Shown here in pieces: positions 20,731 through 30,439 of a stretch of DNA of 64,000 nucleotides. The translations under genes and the position numbers were made by a program. How positions within the stretch are numbered: position 1 is the stretch's first letter; every line of letters starts with the position of its first letter. Origin of the DNA: Enterobacter sp. (GTDB lineage: Bacteria; Pseudomonadota; Gammaproteobacteria; Enterobacterales; Enterobacteriaceae); the NCBI GenBank assembly GCA_022649305.1, contig JALCNW010000004.1, forward strand, positions 1 to 64,000, written 5' to 3'. Below the pieces are notes generated by a model. The model ran no database searches and was not told the origin of the DNA. It saw nothing but the letters and a program-made list of their open reading frames with translations.

Positions 20731-20810
20731 GCATAAAGAATATCGAAATTACAGCATGTTAGGTGATGAATTGTCCGATGGATTGTTAAAACGAAACCAT
20801 AAAGGTACCC

Positions 20811-21047
20811 ATGATGCGTCAGTCACGAGGCGAGAAGATCGCTGAAAGACTGGGGTGGATATTGCTCCAGCTCTATACCGGTAATTCTCTGTCGGTTAAT
20901 GATATTTGCCAGCAGTTTTCGGTTTCCCGTCGGACAGGGCGACGTGACTTATTGAGGGTTGAAACAGTAACTGAAACACTTTCTCCCGGGAAAGTGAAGT
21001 TGGCTCCCCTGATAAGAGATCGAGTCAGGCAAGGAATATGCAAATAA
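20811..21047 (+). pseudogene. Truncated WYL/DeoR-type regulator (HTH only)
   Basis: A 78-residue frame holds only a winged helix-turn-helix (LSVNDICQQFSVSRRTGRRDL) and then stops. It parallels the first 70 residues of the complete WYL regulator at 23228-24154 ([19 protein letters not shown]) and lacks the WYL ligand domain. It is probably a decayed duplicate. A functional HTH-only antagonist is possible but less likely. Confidence 0.55.
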
Positions 21048-21132
21048 TTTTCTCTACATGGACATAACCTGTCCTCGCATTGCATTAGGCTCTGAAATGA
21101 ACCAAATAAATCCCATTAATTAAGGATGTAGG

Positions 21133-21453
21133 ATGAAAAGAAAAATAATTGTGGCTATGTTGTTCACAGGTTTTCTGTCACAGGCGCATGCCGGGCTTGT
21201 TCAGGTAAATAATCGTGTGGCCTGTTATCTTGTGATGGACAATACAAACAGGCAACTCATGCAGTCAGATAAAAAACTTACAGCTGAAATTTATGAATAT
21301 TTGGGAGGAGAGCTACAGCGTTATGGCGTTGACGAAGAGTCGATTAATGAAAATACCATAGCGCTGGAGAATGATCTGCCTCGGGCATACCAGCAGGCAG
21401 CGTTTGCAGATAAGTGTGTAGCATTCTACCAAACCCCATCAAACAGAAAGTAG
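21133..21453 (+). CDS. Small exported protein
   Basis: A 106-residue protein with a clear signal peptide (MKRKIIVAMLFTGFLSQAHAG, cleavage after AHA) and two cysteines in the mature part, so likely periplasmic. Family not recognised. It precedes another exported protein by about 40 bp, suggesting a pair. Confidence 0.6.
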   Translation: MKRKIIVAMLFTGFLSQAHAGLVQVNNRVACYLVMDNTNRQLMQSDKKLTAEIYEYLGGELQRYGVDEESINENTIALENDLPRAYQQAAFADKCVAFYQTPSNRK

Positions 21454-21495
21454 CCAGAACAGATAACTTCGCGCACCTAAGTGGATAATCATGAT

Positions 21496-21888
21496 ATGAA
21501 AAATATAATTACGGGAAGTCTTGTGGCCATTATACCTGTCACCTCAATAGCCGCTTCTGTTTCGCTTGATACAGCAGGACGTTGTTATGAAGCAACCCGC
21601 CAGTCAACCCAAATGGCGATGTTACTGGATCCAAATGCAGCGGAATACAAAAATCTCAACAGCAATGCCAAAGAGCTATTTGGAACGCTCTCCGGTGGCG
21701 TAGGTGAAAAAGACTCAAAGAAAGTTCGGGATGCCTGGAAGGCCATTCTTGATAATGCCGGAATGGAAGGCAGTATGGCTAAATCTGATGGGTATAGGGA
21801 AGTGAACAGATATCCGCAGGACGTCATTATGCAGGAGGCTAATAAATGTGTCCGTCTTGCAATTAAAGCAGGGATTGTAAAATTCTGA
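21496..21888 (+). CDS. Small exported protein
   Basis: A 130-residue protein starting MKNIITGSLVAIIPVTSIAAS, a signal peptide. The mature domain has two cysteines (GRCYEATRQ, ANKCVRLA), possibly a disulfide. An upstream in-frame GTG at 21481 is disfavoured because it would displace the signal peptide. Function unknown. Confidence 0.6.
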   Translation: MKNIITGSLVAIIPVTSIAASVSLDTAGRCYEATRQSTQMAMLLDPNAAEYKNLNSNAKELFGTLSGGVGEKDSKKVRDAWKAILDNAGMEGSMAKSDGYREVNRYPQDVIMQEANKCVRLAIKAGIVKF

Positions 21889-21911
21889 TGAATAACGAGG
21901 TGTAAACAATT

Positions 21912-21936
21912 CGGGAGCAGCTGCTCCCGTTACTTT
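21912..21936. terminator. Terminator between convergent genes
   Basis: CGGGAGCAGCTGCTCCCG (21912-21929) is an 18-bp perfect palindrome followed by a T-rich run, placed between the exported protein and the GTPase gene. Confidence 0.8.
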
Positions 21937-21947
21937 TTTTAGCGATG

Positions 21948-22835
21948 TTAGTCAAAGATCCAGTTCCAGGCTTTTTTCAATCCACTGACTACAGCTTTTT
22001 TGGCAGCTTTCACCACCACGCGCAAAGGCGCTGGCAGGGTATTATCAATAATATCATCAAGAACGCGATCAACGGTATCACCAAATCCTTCCGTTGCCTC
22101 TTCTGTAACTGTACGGGTTTTGTGCTCGTCTCTCACCTGAGAAGCGACGCCGCTTTGAGCGTGCTTTGGGAGCGCACGAACCATTGCCTCCACCAAATGG
22201 GTCACATTGTATCCCTCACTGGCGGCGACAGCGATCACCGGATGGTCAGTAAACCCAAATCGCTGTGTGATATATGCTTCTTTATCGAGGATATTTTGCA
22301 TCTGGGATGGAGAAGGCCGGGCGTTGACAACATCCCACTCACGGAATGGCTCAATTTTGTCGACCTGATTAAGCACAAACAGTGTTTTAGCCTCACCGCC
22401 AGCAGGGGCCAGCACATTTTTGTAGAAATGTTCATCCGCAGAAAAGGCGCGATCATCGCCTTTAATCACCCAGAGAACCAGATCCAGCTGTGGTAACAGA
22501 TCACGATAAAGTTGTTCATATTCAGCGTCACGCTCAGCATTTTCGCCCACACCCGGAATATCAATCAACCGCACTGAGCGTTTGCCAAACTGGATGCGCA
22601 TTTCCTGCGTTTCACGGGTACAGGCGGCGACATCGCTGACTGCACAAATATCACCCTTAAAAATCGCATTACATAAGCTGGACTTCCCGGCTCCGGTCTT
22701 TCCCATAATGCCAATGACCGGCTCATAACTGATAACGTCATTGATGCGTCGGGCAATACTGTCCCTGATATTTTCAGGTAATATTTCAAGAGCATCCTTC
22801 ACAGGATTTCGATTTTTAGTTTCTGTATTATTCAT
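21948..22835 (-). CDS. YfjP/YeeP-like GTPase
   Basis: A 295-residue GTPase of the Era/TrmE-like P-loop class found on CP4-type islands. G1 is GIMGKTGAGKSS near residues 42-53, G3 is DIPGVGE near 88 and G4 is NQVD near 147 in place of NKxD. The C-terminal region is helical and basic with an amphipathic tail. The start at 22835 overlaps the upstream gene by 8 bp. YfjP is a known island GTPase of unsettled role. Confidence 0.75.
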   Translation of the reverse strand: MNNTETKNRNPVKDALEILPENIRDSIARRINDVISYEPVIGIMGKTGAGKSSLCNAIFKGDICAVSDVAACTRETQEMRIQFGKRSVRLIDIPGVGENAERDAEYEQLYRDLLPQLDLVLWVIKGDDRAFSADEHFYKNVLAPAGGEAKTLFVLNQVDKIEPFREWDVVNARPSPSQMQNILDKEAYITQRFGFTDHPVIAVAASEGYNVTHLVEAMVRALPKHAQSGVASQVRDEHKTRTVTEEATEGFGDTVDRVLDDIIDNTLPAPLRVVVKAAKKAVVSGLKKAWNWIFD

Positions 22836-23235
22836 CTTGAGCACCATTCTCCATTCTCGCTTTAATTAACGCACACTCGTAATAAGAAATAATTACTTTT
22901 AGCAAGGCATTCACTTTTTCCAGATCACGGGGTGCCGCGTAACCGACGATCCCTTTTTTCATAGGGCTGAAGCGTTCCTTGCGGGAAAGGTTCATTGCGG
23001 CCAGTTGATCATCAATACCGTGCATTAACAAATGACCGTTTTCACCAGCACTGAAGTGATTGCAAATCATCTCGGCATGCCTGAGTAGGTTTTCGGGAAC
23101 CACATTGAATGGTGCGTCAAGCCAGGCTTTAAGATGCGCATTCTGTTCATTATCATTGGCGTCAAGAAGACCGCTGAGTAAGTCCGTTGCTATGTTTTCG
23201 AAAAAATTCTCGAGCGCTTTTTCATCTTTATTCAT
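22828..23235 (-). CDS. Hypothetical protein between WYL regulator and GTPase
   Basis: A 135-residue helical protein starting [20 protein letters not shown]. The ATG overlaps the end of the upstream WYL gene and its stop overlaps the GTPase start, so all three genes are probably translationally coupled. No motif recognised. It may partner the GTPase. Confidence 0.6.
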   Translation of the reverse strand: MNKDEKALENFFENIATDLLSGLLDANDNEQNAHLKAWLDAPFNVVPENLLRHAEMICNHFSAGENGHLLMHGIDDQLAAMNLSRKERFSPMKKGIVGYAAPRDLEKVNALLKVIISYYECALIKARMENGAQDE

Positions 23236-24154
23236 TAGAGGTATCTCCGGTTGATTCCGTACTTTCATTCTGCTCGTATCGTTTCAGGGCAAGGCGTATG
23301 TCTTGCGTAACCTGATTACGAATCGATGCTGGTTTTAGAACTTCAACCTCGGGCATCCAGTATTTGATGAGAGGGATAATTTGGCCGAAGTGAGCCACCC
23401 GTGAAATCACGAGCAAATCACCGCTTGCGGAAGTGTGAATAATTTCCTGACCCGGCAACAGCGCGCGGCGCAAGAACCACGGGGCTACACGTGCAGAAAC
23501 TGACATCAGTACTTCAGTAAGCTCTGCGCCATACCAGATACTTTCCGCATTCTCGATTTGCAGATGAATTTCCGGCGACATGGCAAATGACATGTTACTG
23601 GGGAGAACCTGTTTCATCGCTGAAATGACGAAACTTTTCAGCACTCCTCCCTCAATGGCAGCGAGATACCAGATCCCTCTGTCACTGACGAGACGATAGG
23701 GTTCAATGGCGCTGTAACTTTTCGCTTTATACATAAAGCTTATTTTTTTGCTGCCGCGAATCGCGTCTGACAATGTATTCAACGTAGACATAAAAACCCC
23801 ACAATTTTCGTAGGGACGCTGTTTGATCAGAAACGGATTATTATCAGCATTGCCCAGCAATATGCCTAACAGGCGGTCATCCCAGCGAGGAAATAACCCG
23901 TCAATACCCAGAATACGCGTAAAGCGGCGCAAGTCCGTATTGCTGCGCTGTCCCAGAACGCCAACGGGAAGGTGATATTTCTTACCACTGCGAAGAAGGT
24001 TGAGATAAGCCAACCGCTGCGTGAGGTCACGCCGGATGGTCTTATCACAGACATTAAACTCTTCAGCGAGCCCACTCACCGTGACCGATTCACCGTTGTT
24101 AAGGCGAGTCAGTATCAATCCAAGGCGATACCCAAGTTTGTCATGCTTATCCAT
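23228..24154 (-). CDS. WYL-domain transcriptional regulator
   Basis: A 308-residue regulator with an N-terminal winged helix ([19 protein letters not shown], residues about 22-40) and a central WYL-type ligand domain ([20 protein letters not shown] near 145-165). WYL regulators often sense nucleic acids or nucleotides and control defence or island genes. It heads a three-gene unit with the GTPase, comparable to the yfjR/yfjP genes of the CP4-57 prophage. Confidence 0.8.
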   Translation of the reverse strand: MDKHDKLGYRLGLILTRLNNGESVTVSGLAEEFNVCDKTIRRDLTQRLAYLNLLRSGKKYHLPVGVLGQRSNTDLRRFTRILGIDGLFPRWDDRLLGILLGNADNNPFLIKQRPYENCGVFMSTLNTLSDAIRGSKKISFMYKAKSYSAIEPYRLVSDRGIWYLAAIEGGVLKSFVISAMKQVLPSNMSFAMSPEIHLQIENAESIWYGAELTEVLMSVSARVAPWFLRRALLPGQEIIHTSASGDLLVISRVAHFGQIIPLIKYWMPEVEVLKPASIRNQVTQDIRLALKRYEQNESTESTGDTSNE

Positions 24155-24244
24155 TCAGGCATCCAATCAATTGAAGCTAGAAGGATATTTTCAGTAGGGT
24201 GCTGGACAAGATGAGTCCAGGCTGAAGCAGGTTTTCTAAAAAAT

Positions 24245-24286
24245 AAAAACCATAAAATTCAGTGATATATTTTTAGCATGGTTTTT
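24245..24286 (-). terminator. Probable terminator of the polymerase transcript
   Basis: AAAAACCAT (24245-24253) and ATGGTTTTT (24278-24286) form a 9-bp stem with a 24-nt loop, followed by a T-rich tail on the minus strand, 130 bp past the polymerase stop. The rest of 24155-24416 shows no gene. Confidence 0.55.
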
Positions 24287-24416
24287 GTGGACTCAACCTG
24301 TCCATATTGTGGTGATTGCGGGAAGCAGTTTTATTACCGGTGCTTCATTATCCCCAAACAGTAACGCCCACGACAGGAAGCGTGGGCTTAGCAAACAGGT
24401 ATTCAGCGTGAAGGAT

Positions 24417-27017
24417 TTACAAAACTACCGAGGGCAATGCGAAGCCAGGATATTTCAGCTTTATATGGTCCATCAGGCGAGTCATTCGGGAAGTCAGAGA
24501 ACCAAAGATAATGGGTGGGAGCTTAGCCCGACCTGCATTTTTAACATCACTGGGTGTCACAGAGTAGCCTGCTTCGACCAGCCATGCAGCTATCTCAACA
24601 CTGGTTTGTCGCTTTCTGTCGTCCGGCGTGAGCCCCCATTGATGTTGAGCCAGGGCCCGCAGGAAAAGGCGAACAAGGACATCATCGCTTCGATTTTGTC
24701 CTACTTTTAGTTTCAGTGGGGTAAAAACGTTTCTGCAATAGAGGAAATCACACCAGTCTTCCCAGTCGGCTTCATCTTTCAAAGCATGTGTCTGCCGCCA
24801 GTCATCGAATAGCTGGCGTTGCTTAAGTGCCTGTGACATATCATCCCACGGACGGGAATGCATTAACAAATGCCCTTCATTCATAGTGGGTGTTATCAAT
24901 TGGCGTTTGAAGTCGAATTCCAGGTTTAACCTGATCTCGGACTCAACAGCGACCAGATCGCTTTCATTCAACCACATATCACGGGTTGAAATGAGTGACC
25001 CCCTGCGAAGTTTCTGACCCGGAGCCCTGTTCATATAGAGATCTACCATATAACGGTTATAGCCGTCGCGTGGAATATCAGCAGGGGGTTTAACACCTGC
25101 GCGAGCATGGACGATAGGGTAACCTTCTGATGCTTTATAGGTTAACTGTCCCCGGGTTTTCATGGCGACAAGCTGCCGGACCTGATGTTTACAGGTCAGC
25201 ATGGACGAACCCGGATCCGCAATGTCGCATAACGTCTGAAAACGTGAGGATAGTGGACCAGACATATCGATATTCTCGAGAGAGGCATCTGTCAGAAAAC
25301 CATCGGTAGTCACACTGACCACGGTTGCATTTGTCGGGAGTGCGTTCATCAGCTCTCCTACCACAGCGCGAACAAATCCTGTGACATGTGCTGCAAAGAA
25401 TGGCTGGGTGACTGCGGATGGTGGTAAGGGGCTATTCAGTCCACGGGCAGTATCAAACGCAGTCTTCGCGTGAAGACCCTGAGCGAGTTTTCCATACAGT
25501 GAATTACCGATTTCTTTCCAGAACTTCTCCTCCAGAGAGCCTTTATCATGATGATTACGGTTTTCACGGACCTGCTGCACAAAAGGTAAAAACACCGAGC
25601 ATTCCTGTTTTCGTAGATTTGTAGCATCATGCGGTTCATCCATGCGCCATGGAACGATGATGCCTTGCTGAATTGTAATTTCTGCACCCAGTGACAAAGC
25701 TAGGGCAATTTCAGGTGCTGTAGCCCACGATTCACCAGCTAGCGGGAAAAATAGGCCAAACTGCTCGGTTCTGACAGGCAGGCAGGGAAACCGTACTGAG
25801 TCCGGAAATTGAAAACTGACAAGTGCAAATCCCATGACATGACCGCAATAATCTTCAGGATTGCGGCTATGGAAAATATTATCGTAATCAGGCTGCAAAA
25901 TATCCAACAGCCCAGTAGTGTAAGCACCTGCTAAATCGTAGTCATACCATTCCCTTTCCGGGGTAATGCCCATCATGTAGCATTCGTTACGACCGCCGTG
26001 ATAGCAGTTTATGGGGAAGGTTTCATAGAGTTCTCTCGCAGGTATACTCTGCCTTGTCTTCACCGTTCTGAACCCCTGTGTATCGGGATTCCAGCACTGT
26101 TTCGATACCGTTCGGGTGCCCATGCAAATTTCAGAAGATATGCCGCTTTCATCAATGGTTTTGAGAAACCGGGAAACAGCCATCGCACCAATCGTGGTGG
26201 GGACGCGCTCAATCATCAGACTTTCAGTGCAGAACGATTTCACCTGTAATGCATAGCGCACGGCAATTTCGGCATCACGAACTGCATAAGCTTCGAAACC
26301 GCGTCGATCGCCTTTTAAATACTGGCGCATATCGCTGATTGAATAAGGTGCTGCAATAGTTAGTTTTGGCAGGCCAAGTAATTGGCCACATTCCGCCAGC
26401 CCCATCCCACCCGGAGTGATCAACAACGTATCGGTGAACGTCACATTGCTGCAATGGGGCGGGCTGGTCCGTTTATCAAACGTGATGAGGCTATTTTTTT
26501 CACGACGATTTTCGACTTCATCAAAATCTATGCCGTAACGGTTTTTAAAACTGCTGACAGTGCTGCGAATTCCTTTCAGCAGTATTTTGTGATCGCTCCA
26601 GAAATCGGAAAACGAGGCAACATCAGCCCGCAGGAAATGAGCATACAGCGTAATCGAACCCGGCCATTCGTTAATCTGCTCATTCTTCAATAGCGGCGTC
26701 AGGGTTTTCGCGAGAAAGTTTTTCAGCGACAGGCGATCTTTTTTGTGGGCGCTGGCGGGGTACAGGATTCCGGGAACACCCGTTCCATCAGGCAGCACGA
26801 CATAACTCTGATAAGACAGAATGTCGTTTTGCTTTGTCTGTGGGTTATAGACATATTCAGTGTCAAAGCCGATATCAAGATGTAACTGGCTGCTGACGTC
26901 CAGCCGTTTTTTTGATTTTTGCGGTATTAACGGGAAGCTATCAAGTGTTTTAGCAGGTCTGGAGCCAGATTGCGTCACGCCAGCCGCATTCGCGAGCAGT
27001 GCATTCATGTCAAACAT
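24417..27017 (-). CDS. Primer-independent family B DNA polymerase (piPolB)
   Basis: An 866-residue PolB. The 3'-5' exonuclease motifs are FDTEYV (51-56), an Exo II-like AHFLRADVASFSDF (126-139) and YAVRD (244-248). A YxGG motif (YHGG, 339-342), typical of protein-primed and primer-independent PolBs, precedes the palm. Motif A is DLAGAY (361-366), motif B KEIGNSLYG (501-509) and motif C TTDGF (570-574), followed by KTRG (620-623). Size, motifs and mobile-element context match the piPolB of E. coli pipolins, which can start DNA synthesis de novo. No terminal protein gene is nearby, against a protein-primed system. The two metal-binding aspartates are present. Confidence 0.85.
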   Translation of the reverse strand: MFDMNALLANAAGVTQSGSRPAKTLDSFPLIPQKSKKRLDVSSQLHLDIGFDTEYVYNPQTKQNDILSYQSYVVLPDGTGVPGILYPASAHKKDRLSLKNFLAKTLTPLLKNEQINEWPGSITLYAHFLRADVASFSDFWSDHKILLKGIRSTVSSFKNRYGIDFDEVENRREKNSLITFDKRTSPPHCSNVTFTDTLLITPGGMGLAECGQLLGLPKLTIAAPYSISDMRQYLKGDRRGFEAYAVRDAEIAVRYALQVKSFCTESLMIERVPTTIGAMAVSRFLKTIDESGISSEICMGTRTVSKQCWNPDTQGFRTVKTRQSIPARELYETFPINCYHGGRNECYMMGITPEREWYDYDLAGAYTTGLLDILQPDYDNIFHSRNPEDYCGHVMGFALVSFQFPDSVRFPCLPVRTEQFGLFFPLAGESWATAPEIALALSLGAEITIQQGIIVPWRMDEPHDATNLRKQECSVFLPFVQQVRENRNHHDKGSLEEKFWKEIGNSLYGKLAQGLHAKTAFDTARGLNSPLPPSAVTQPFFAAHVTGFVRAVVGELMNALPTNATVVSVTTDGFLTDASLENIDMSGPLSSRFQTLCDIADPGSSMLTCKHQVRQLVAMKTRGQLTYKASEGYPIVHARAGVKPPADIPRDGYNRYMVDLYMNRAPGQKLRRGSLISTRDMWLNESDLVAVESEIRLNLEFDFKRQLITPTMNEGHLLMHSRPWDDMSQALKQRQLFDDWRQTHALKDEADWEDWCDFLYCRNVFTPLKLKVGQNRSDDVLVRLFLRALAQHQWGLTPDDRKRQTSVEIAAWLVEAGYSVTPSDVKNAGRAKLPPIIFGSLTSRMTRLMDHIKLKYPGFALPSVVL

Positions 27018-27076
27018 AAGTGTTTTTCTTATTCAGGTGAGCGGTGTCACTATCGACACCGCTAATTAAGGGGAAA

Positions 27077-27679
27077 TCAGGCAAGGGCTGTGCGAATATC
27101 CGCAAAAAGTTGCTCTTTATGTCCATCATCAATGGTCGCGACGAATGAAACGAAGTTATCGTTTACCTTGATAACCACGCCATTCGGGGTCTTTTCTACC
27201 ATCGGCAGGAGTCGCGAGGAGAGAAGGCAATTTGCATGTAACCAACGGAAGCTCATTGATTCATATTCGCGACCGCCAAGAGCGGTAGCCAGTTCCTGAA
27301 ATGCATCATCAAGAGTGTCAGATTTGGCTGATTCACTGACGAGGGTGCCGCCATAGCGGTTAATCAGCATCAGTATAGCCTGCTCGTCTTTCTGAAACAG
27401 GCTGATGCCGTATACGAATCTCAGTCGGGCAATGCAGTGATTACCTTCGTAAATAGCCTCGTCAGACAGACCGCTTTTGAAAATGCTGGCATAGACGGTA
27501 AATGCGGCTTTCGCAGCCTCGTCCGAATCAAAATGCTCAATGTGCAGTGCGCGGCTTGCCCGGCCAATAAAGTACAGGCGGTTTTCAACGATACCGATGC
27601 CACTGACATCAGAGACAGGGATGATCTTATCGCTTGAGTTCACCAGGTAATCAGTGCTGAGTGTTGTTGAGGTTGTCAT
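27077..27679 (-). CDS. Hypothetical protein upstream of piPolB
   Basis: A 200-residue soluble protein starting MTTSTTLSTDYLVNSS, 59 bp upstream of the polymerase and probably co-transcribed. It has mixed alpha/beta-looking composition with a possible repeat of beta segments (NRLYFIGRASRALHIEHF). I do not recognise the family. The place between the excisionase-like gene and piPolB suggests a replication or excision accessory role. Confidence 0.6.
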   Translation of the reverse strand: MTTSTTLSTDYLVNSSDKIIPVSDVSGIGIVENRLYFIGRASRALHIEHFDSDEAAKAAFTVYASIFKSGLSDEAIYEGNHCIARLRFVYGISLFQKDEQAILMLINRYGGTLVSESAKSDTLDDAFQELATALGGREYESMSFRWLHANCLLSSRLLPMVEKTPNGVVIKVNDNFVSFVATIDDGHKEQLFADIRTALA

Positions 27680-27710
27680 AATTTTTTCGCCTTATCAGGA
27701 AGTAATGTTA

Positions 27711-27899
27711 TTAACGTGAAATTTGGATGTTCGTGAGTTGCTGCCGTTCCCAGGCCTCCACCTCAGATACTGGAAATCGAATAGCACGGCCCAGCCTGAT
27801 AAACGGAGGGAGTTTCGCCGGATTTCGGGTGATATCACTGGCAATCGTGCTGGGTGAAATGCCCCAGCGGAGAGCAAGCTGTTTACTGGTGATGTACAT
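27711..27899 (-). CDS. AlpA-family regulator / excisionase-like protein
   Basis: A 62-residue MerR-like winged helix (MYITSKQLALRWGISPSTIA, then FIRLGRAIRFPVSEVEAWE), the AlpA/phage-Cox pattern used by excisionases and integrase activators. GAGGAG lies 6 bp upstream of the ATG. It lies between the second recombinase and the polymerase, all on the same strand, so it may direct excision or switch on replication. Confidence 0.8.
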   Translation of the reverse strand: MYITSKQLALRWGISPSTIASDITRNPAKLPPFIRLGRAIRFPVSEVEAWERQQLTNIQISR

Positions 27900-28020
27900 A
27901 ACGGGGCTCCTCTGAGCAAAAAATAGTTAAGGTTCTGTCAGTCAGTGGTGTGCTCTAACCATACGAGCGGCGCAGTGTGATGACACGGCATAAAACTCAC
28001 AGCTCATGCCGTCAGATTTT

Positions 28021-29142
28021 TTATTTAAATGTATCAACCACTTGTGACACTACCGCCTGAGCGTCCGCTGTATTATGAAAGGCATAGCGGCGGGTGGCAG
28101 TGAGTGAATGGTGATTCAGTAACCGGGAGGCCATGGCGATATCGCTGGTTGCCTGTAGCACGCGGGTTGCAAACGTCCGGCGAAGGTCATGCATGCGCAG
28201 ATTTTCAATGCCAGCATCCCGGCAGATTCGGGCAAAGGTTTCACGCGGATAGCTCAACTGACGAGTGGCGTCAGTAAGGCGAGGGAAAATCCAGCTCGTA
28301 CTGAGTGCCAGTTGTTCCTGTCGCTGAATAATGGATACTGCGGGCTTTGCAAGCGGGCAGGTGAATGGGTGCCCTGATTTCGTATCCGGGAGAAGTAACT
28401 GCTGTGCATCAGGATGCCAGTAATCCCATTTCAGGGTACAAACTTCGCCAATGCGCATGCCGGTATAAAGTGCGAGCAATATGGCATCAGCAGCGGGCGT
28501 ATTCAGTGCTTCAGCGGCAGCAATAAATAATGGGATTTCAGTGGCAGAGAGGGTGCGATACCGGACGTTGTTCTCTTTCAGATAACGAACGTGGGTCATC
28601 GGAGAATGATTTATCCATTCAGCACGTACAGCCAGAGAGCATATCTTAGAGAGCAGTGCCAGGAGGCGGTTTATGGTTGCCGGACGTAATGTTGAACGCA
28701 GGTCAGCCGCGAATTTTTCGATTTCACCGGCAGTAATATCACGCAGGCGACGCTGTCCCCAGAAGGGAAGGATGTAACGATTGAGCTTCGACAGTTCAGA
28801 CTGAGGGCTTTTCTTATATAGCTGCATATCAGGAAGCCATAAGTCGTTGATAGCCTGTTCAACGGTACAACGGCGGGACTGTATGGCAAGGCGCTTTTTG
28901 CGACCGAGTAGAGTCATAGTATGCAGGCGGGCATCTTCTACACCGATGAGTGGAAAAGTGCCCAGTGTTTCATAAATACGTTGATTGTTGATGGTCGCCC
29001 GAAATGCCAGAGTGATACTTTTTTGATAAACAAGTGCCCGCAGATGGGGGCAGTGAATATCACGGTATTCCTGACAACCTGTCTTCGGATGTGGCAGTTG
29101 TTGAAGTGATTTAGTGCTGAAACGCAGATTAATAATGGACAT
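28021..29142 (-). CDS. Second tyrosine recombinase
   Basis: A 373-residue phage-type integrase. Catalytic landmarks are ALYTGMRIGEVCTLKW (first Arg), MHDLRRTFATR (HxxR box) and LLNHHSLTATRRYAF (late His and Tyr). It differs clearly from the integrase at 17502-18704 and points the other way. Pipolins often carry two recombinases. Its target may be the same att sites or the internal 23-bp repeats. Confidence 0.9.
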   Translation of the reverse strand: MSIINLRFSTKSLQQLPHPKTGCQEYRDIHCPHLRALVYQKSITLAFRATINNQRIYETLGTFPLIGVEDARLHTMTLLGRKKRLAIQSRRCTVEQAINDLWLPDMQLYKKSPQSELSKLNRYILPFWGQRRLRDITAGEIEKFAADLRSTLRPATINRLLALLSKICSLAVRAEWINHSPMTHVRYLKENNVRYRTLSATEIPLFIAAAEALNTPAADAILLALYTGMRIGEVCTLKWDYWHPDAQQLLLPDTKSGHPFTCPLAKPAVSIIQRQEQLALSTSWIFPRLTDATRQLSYPRETFARICRDAGIENLRMHDLRRTFATRVLQATSDIAMASRLLNHHSLTATRRYAFHNTADAQAVVSQVVDTFK

Positions 29143-29290
29143 CGTAGTTCTCCTGTGAATGTGTGCCAGGAAAAATACGATGTCAGGTGAACTAATTGCG
29201 AGTTGTCATTTTCACAGTTCATCATTTCAATTTGAAACTGTGCTTTTTATTTACAGAGGTCAATTCTCTGTGGGTTGTGACGCCATAAGT

Positions 29291-30439
29291 TCATTTAGCC
29301 CGAGCAAGTGATAGTAATCGGGTGACATATTCCTCTTTGCTGAGACGACCTACATCGTTAATCTTTGAAGGTAGTCCAAGCGCTGTCGATTTTAAGTCCA
29401 ATAATCCTTTAATAGTTGGGCCATTTTTTTTAACAGCGAGGCTCTTTCCTTCAAGAAAAAGGATGATTTCTTTGGCTGTGGGTTTCCATTCTGGGAAGAT
29501 AAGCAGTGCAATGTAAATATAGGTTTTGTATAAGATCTGGTTTATGTTTTTTTGGATCCCTGTCAGGTTTTCTTTGTTTCGGGGAATGGTTTCATTAAAA
29601 ACGAACTTATCAGGGCTGGTTAAAGTGGCTGTATAGCCCTTTTCATTAATAACAGGTCGCATAACCTCACAGGGTATCATTGCAAGAGTAATCAATTGAA
29701 TCATGTTAGGGTGGTTGAGATAGTTATTTTTGATAAGTCCATCATTTTTCATTAGGTCTATTGTTTTAAATAGGAAAGTGAAATAAAACTCATCACAAAA
29801 TCGTGCAAAGAAAAGGAGGGCAGTATCCCTGGGGGCCAGGTTTGAAACTTTCGGGAGAGAATTCATGAAATCTGACGAGGTGATATATTTAGTGATATTT
29901 TCACATGTATCCTTGAGGGTGCTGTTATGGCTGAGCATTGAAGCCTTTCCATCACAATGGACGAGTTCACTATTTTGATATGTTTTTTCATCCACAAGAG
30001 TATTGAGGGGGGTTAGAAATGTGGAAAACGGATATGTCGAGTCTTTTGATGCCTTATCCAGCAATATCTCCAGAAATACATCAATTTCCTTTAGTGTTTT
30101 ATCTGGTATTTTATTTTGTTTAATCGATGTACGACCGTAGATATTAATAGCCAGCACTTCGAATTCCTTACATTGTAGTGCGCACCATTTCTCAAGATAA
30201 TCGGTATTCTGAAAAAAATTAATCTGATTGGACATTGATGCGGATATTGCGAATATCTCGATAGATGCTAATGAGGGACGCATCTTACGGATGCCATCCG
30301 GTTGTTCCTGTGTCATCAGATGTAGTAAATCATCCTCAGTAAAAATTTCGGATAATTTATCAATATCATTTTGATATTTAGCGAGGAGCTGAGCATTTTT
30401 AGGATGCCGGTCGGGGTGTTCAAGATAGTCTTCAAACAT
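29291..30439 (-). CDS. Unidentified 382-aa protein
   Basis: A soluble, mainly helical protein starting MFEDYLEHPDRHPKNAQLLA, without signal peptide or nucleotide-binding motif. It is AT-rich relative to neighbours. GAGG lies 8 bp upstream of the ATG, and the leader (ACCTGAATAA to ATGTTTGA) resembles that of piPolB. I do not recognise it. It sits at the border between the polymerase module and the defence island. Confidence 0.6.
   Translation of the reverse strand: MFEDYLEHPDRHPKNAQLLAKYQNDIDKLSEIFTEDDLLHLMTQEQPDGIRKMRPSLASIEIFAISASMSNQINFFQNTDYLEKWCALQCKEFEVLAINIYGRTSIKQNKIPDKTLKEIDVFLEILLDKASKDSTYPFSTFLTPLNTLVDEKTYQNSELVHCDGKASMLSHNSTLKDTCENITKYITSSDFMNSLPKVSNLAPRDTALLFFARFCDEFYFTFLFKTIDLMKNDGLIKNNYLNHPNMIQLITLAMIPCEVMRPVINEKGYTATLTSPDKFVFNETIPRNKENLTGIQKNINQILYKTYIYIALLIFPEWKPTAKEIILFLEGKSLAVKKNGPTIKGLLDLKSTALGLPSKINDVGRLSKEEYVTRLLSLARAK

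Noticed and set aside
24417..27017. Protein-primed phage polymerase
   Set aside because: No terminal protein gene, no phage structural genes, and the integrase/UDG/AlpA setting is that of a pipolin.
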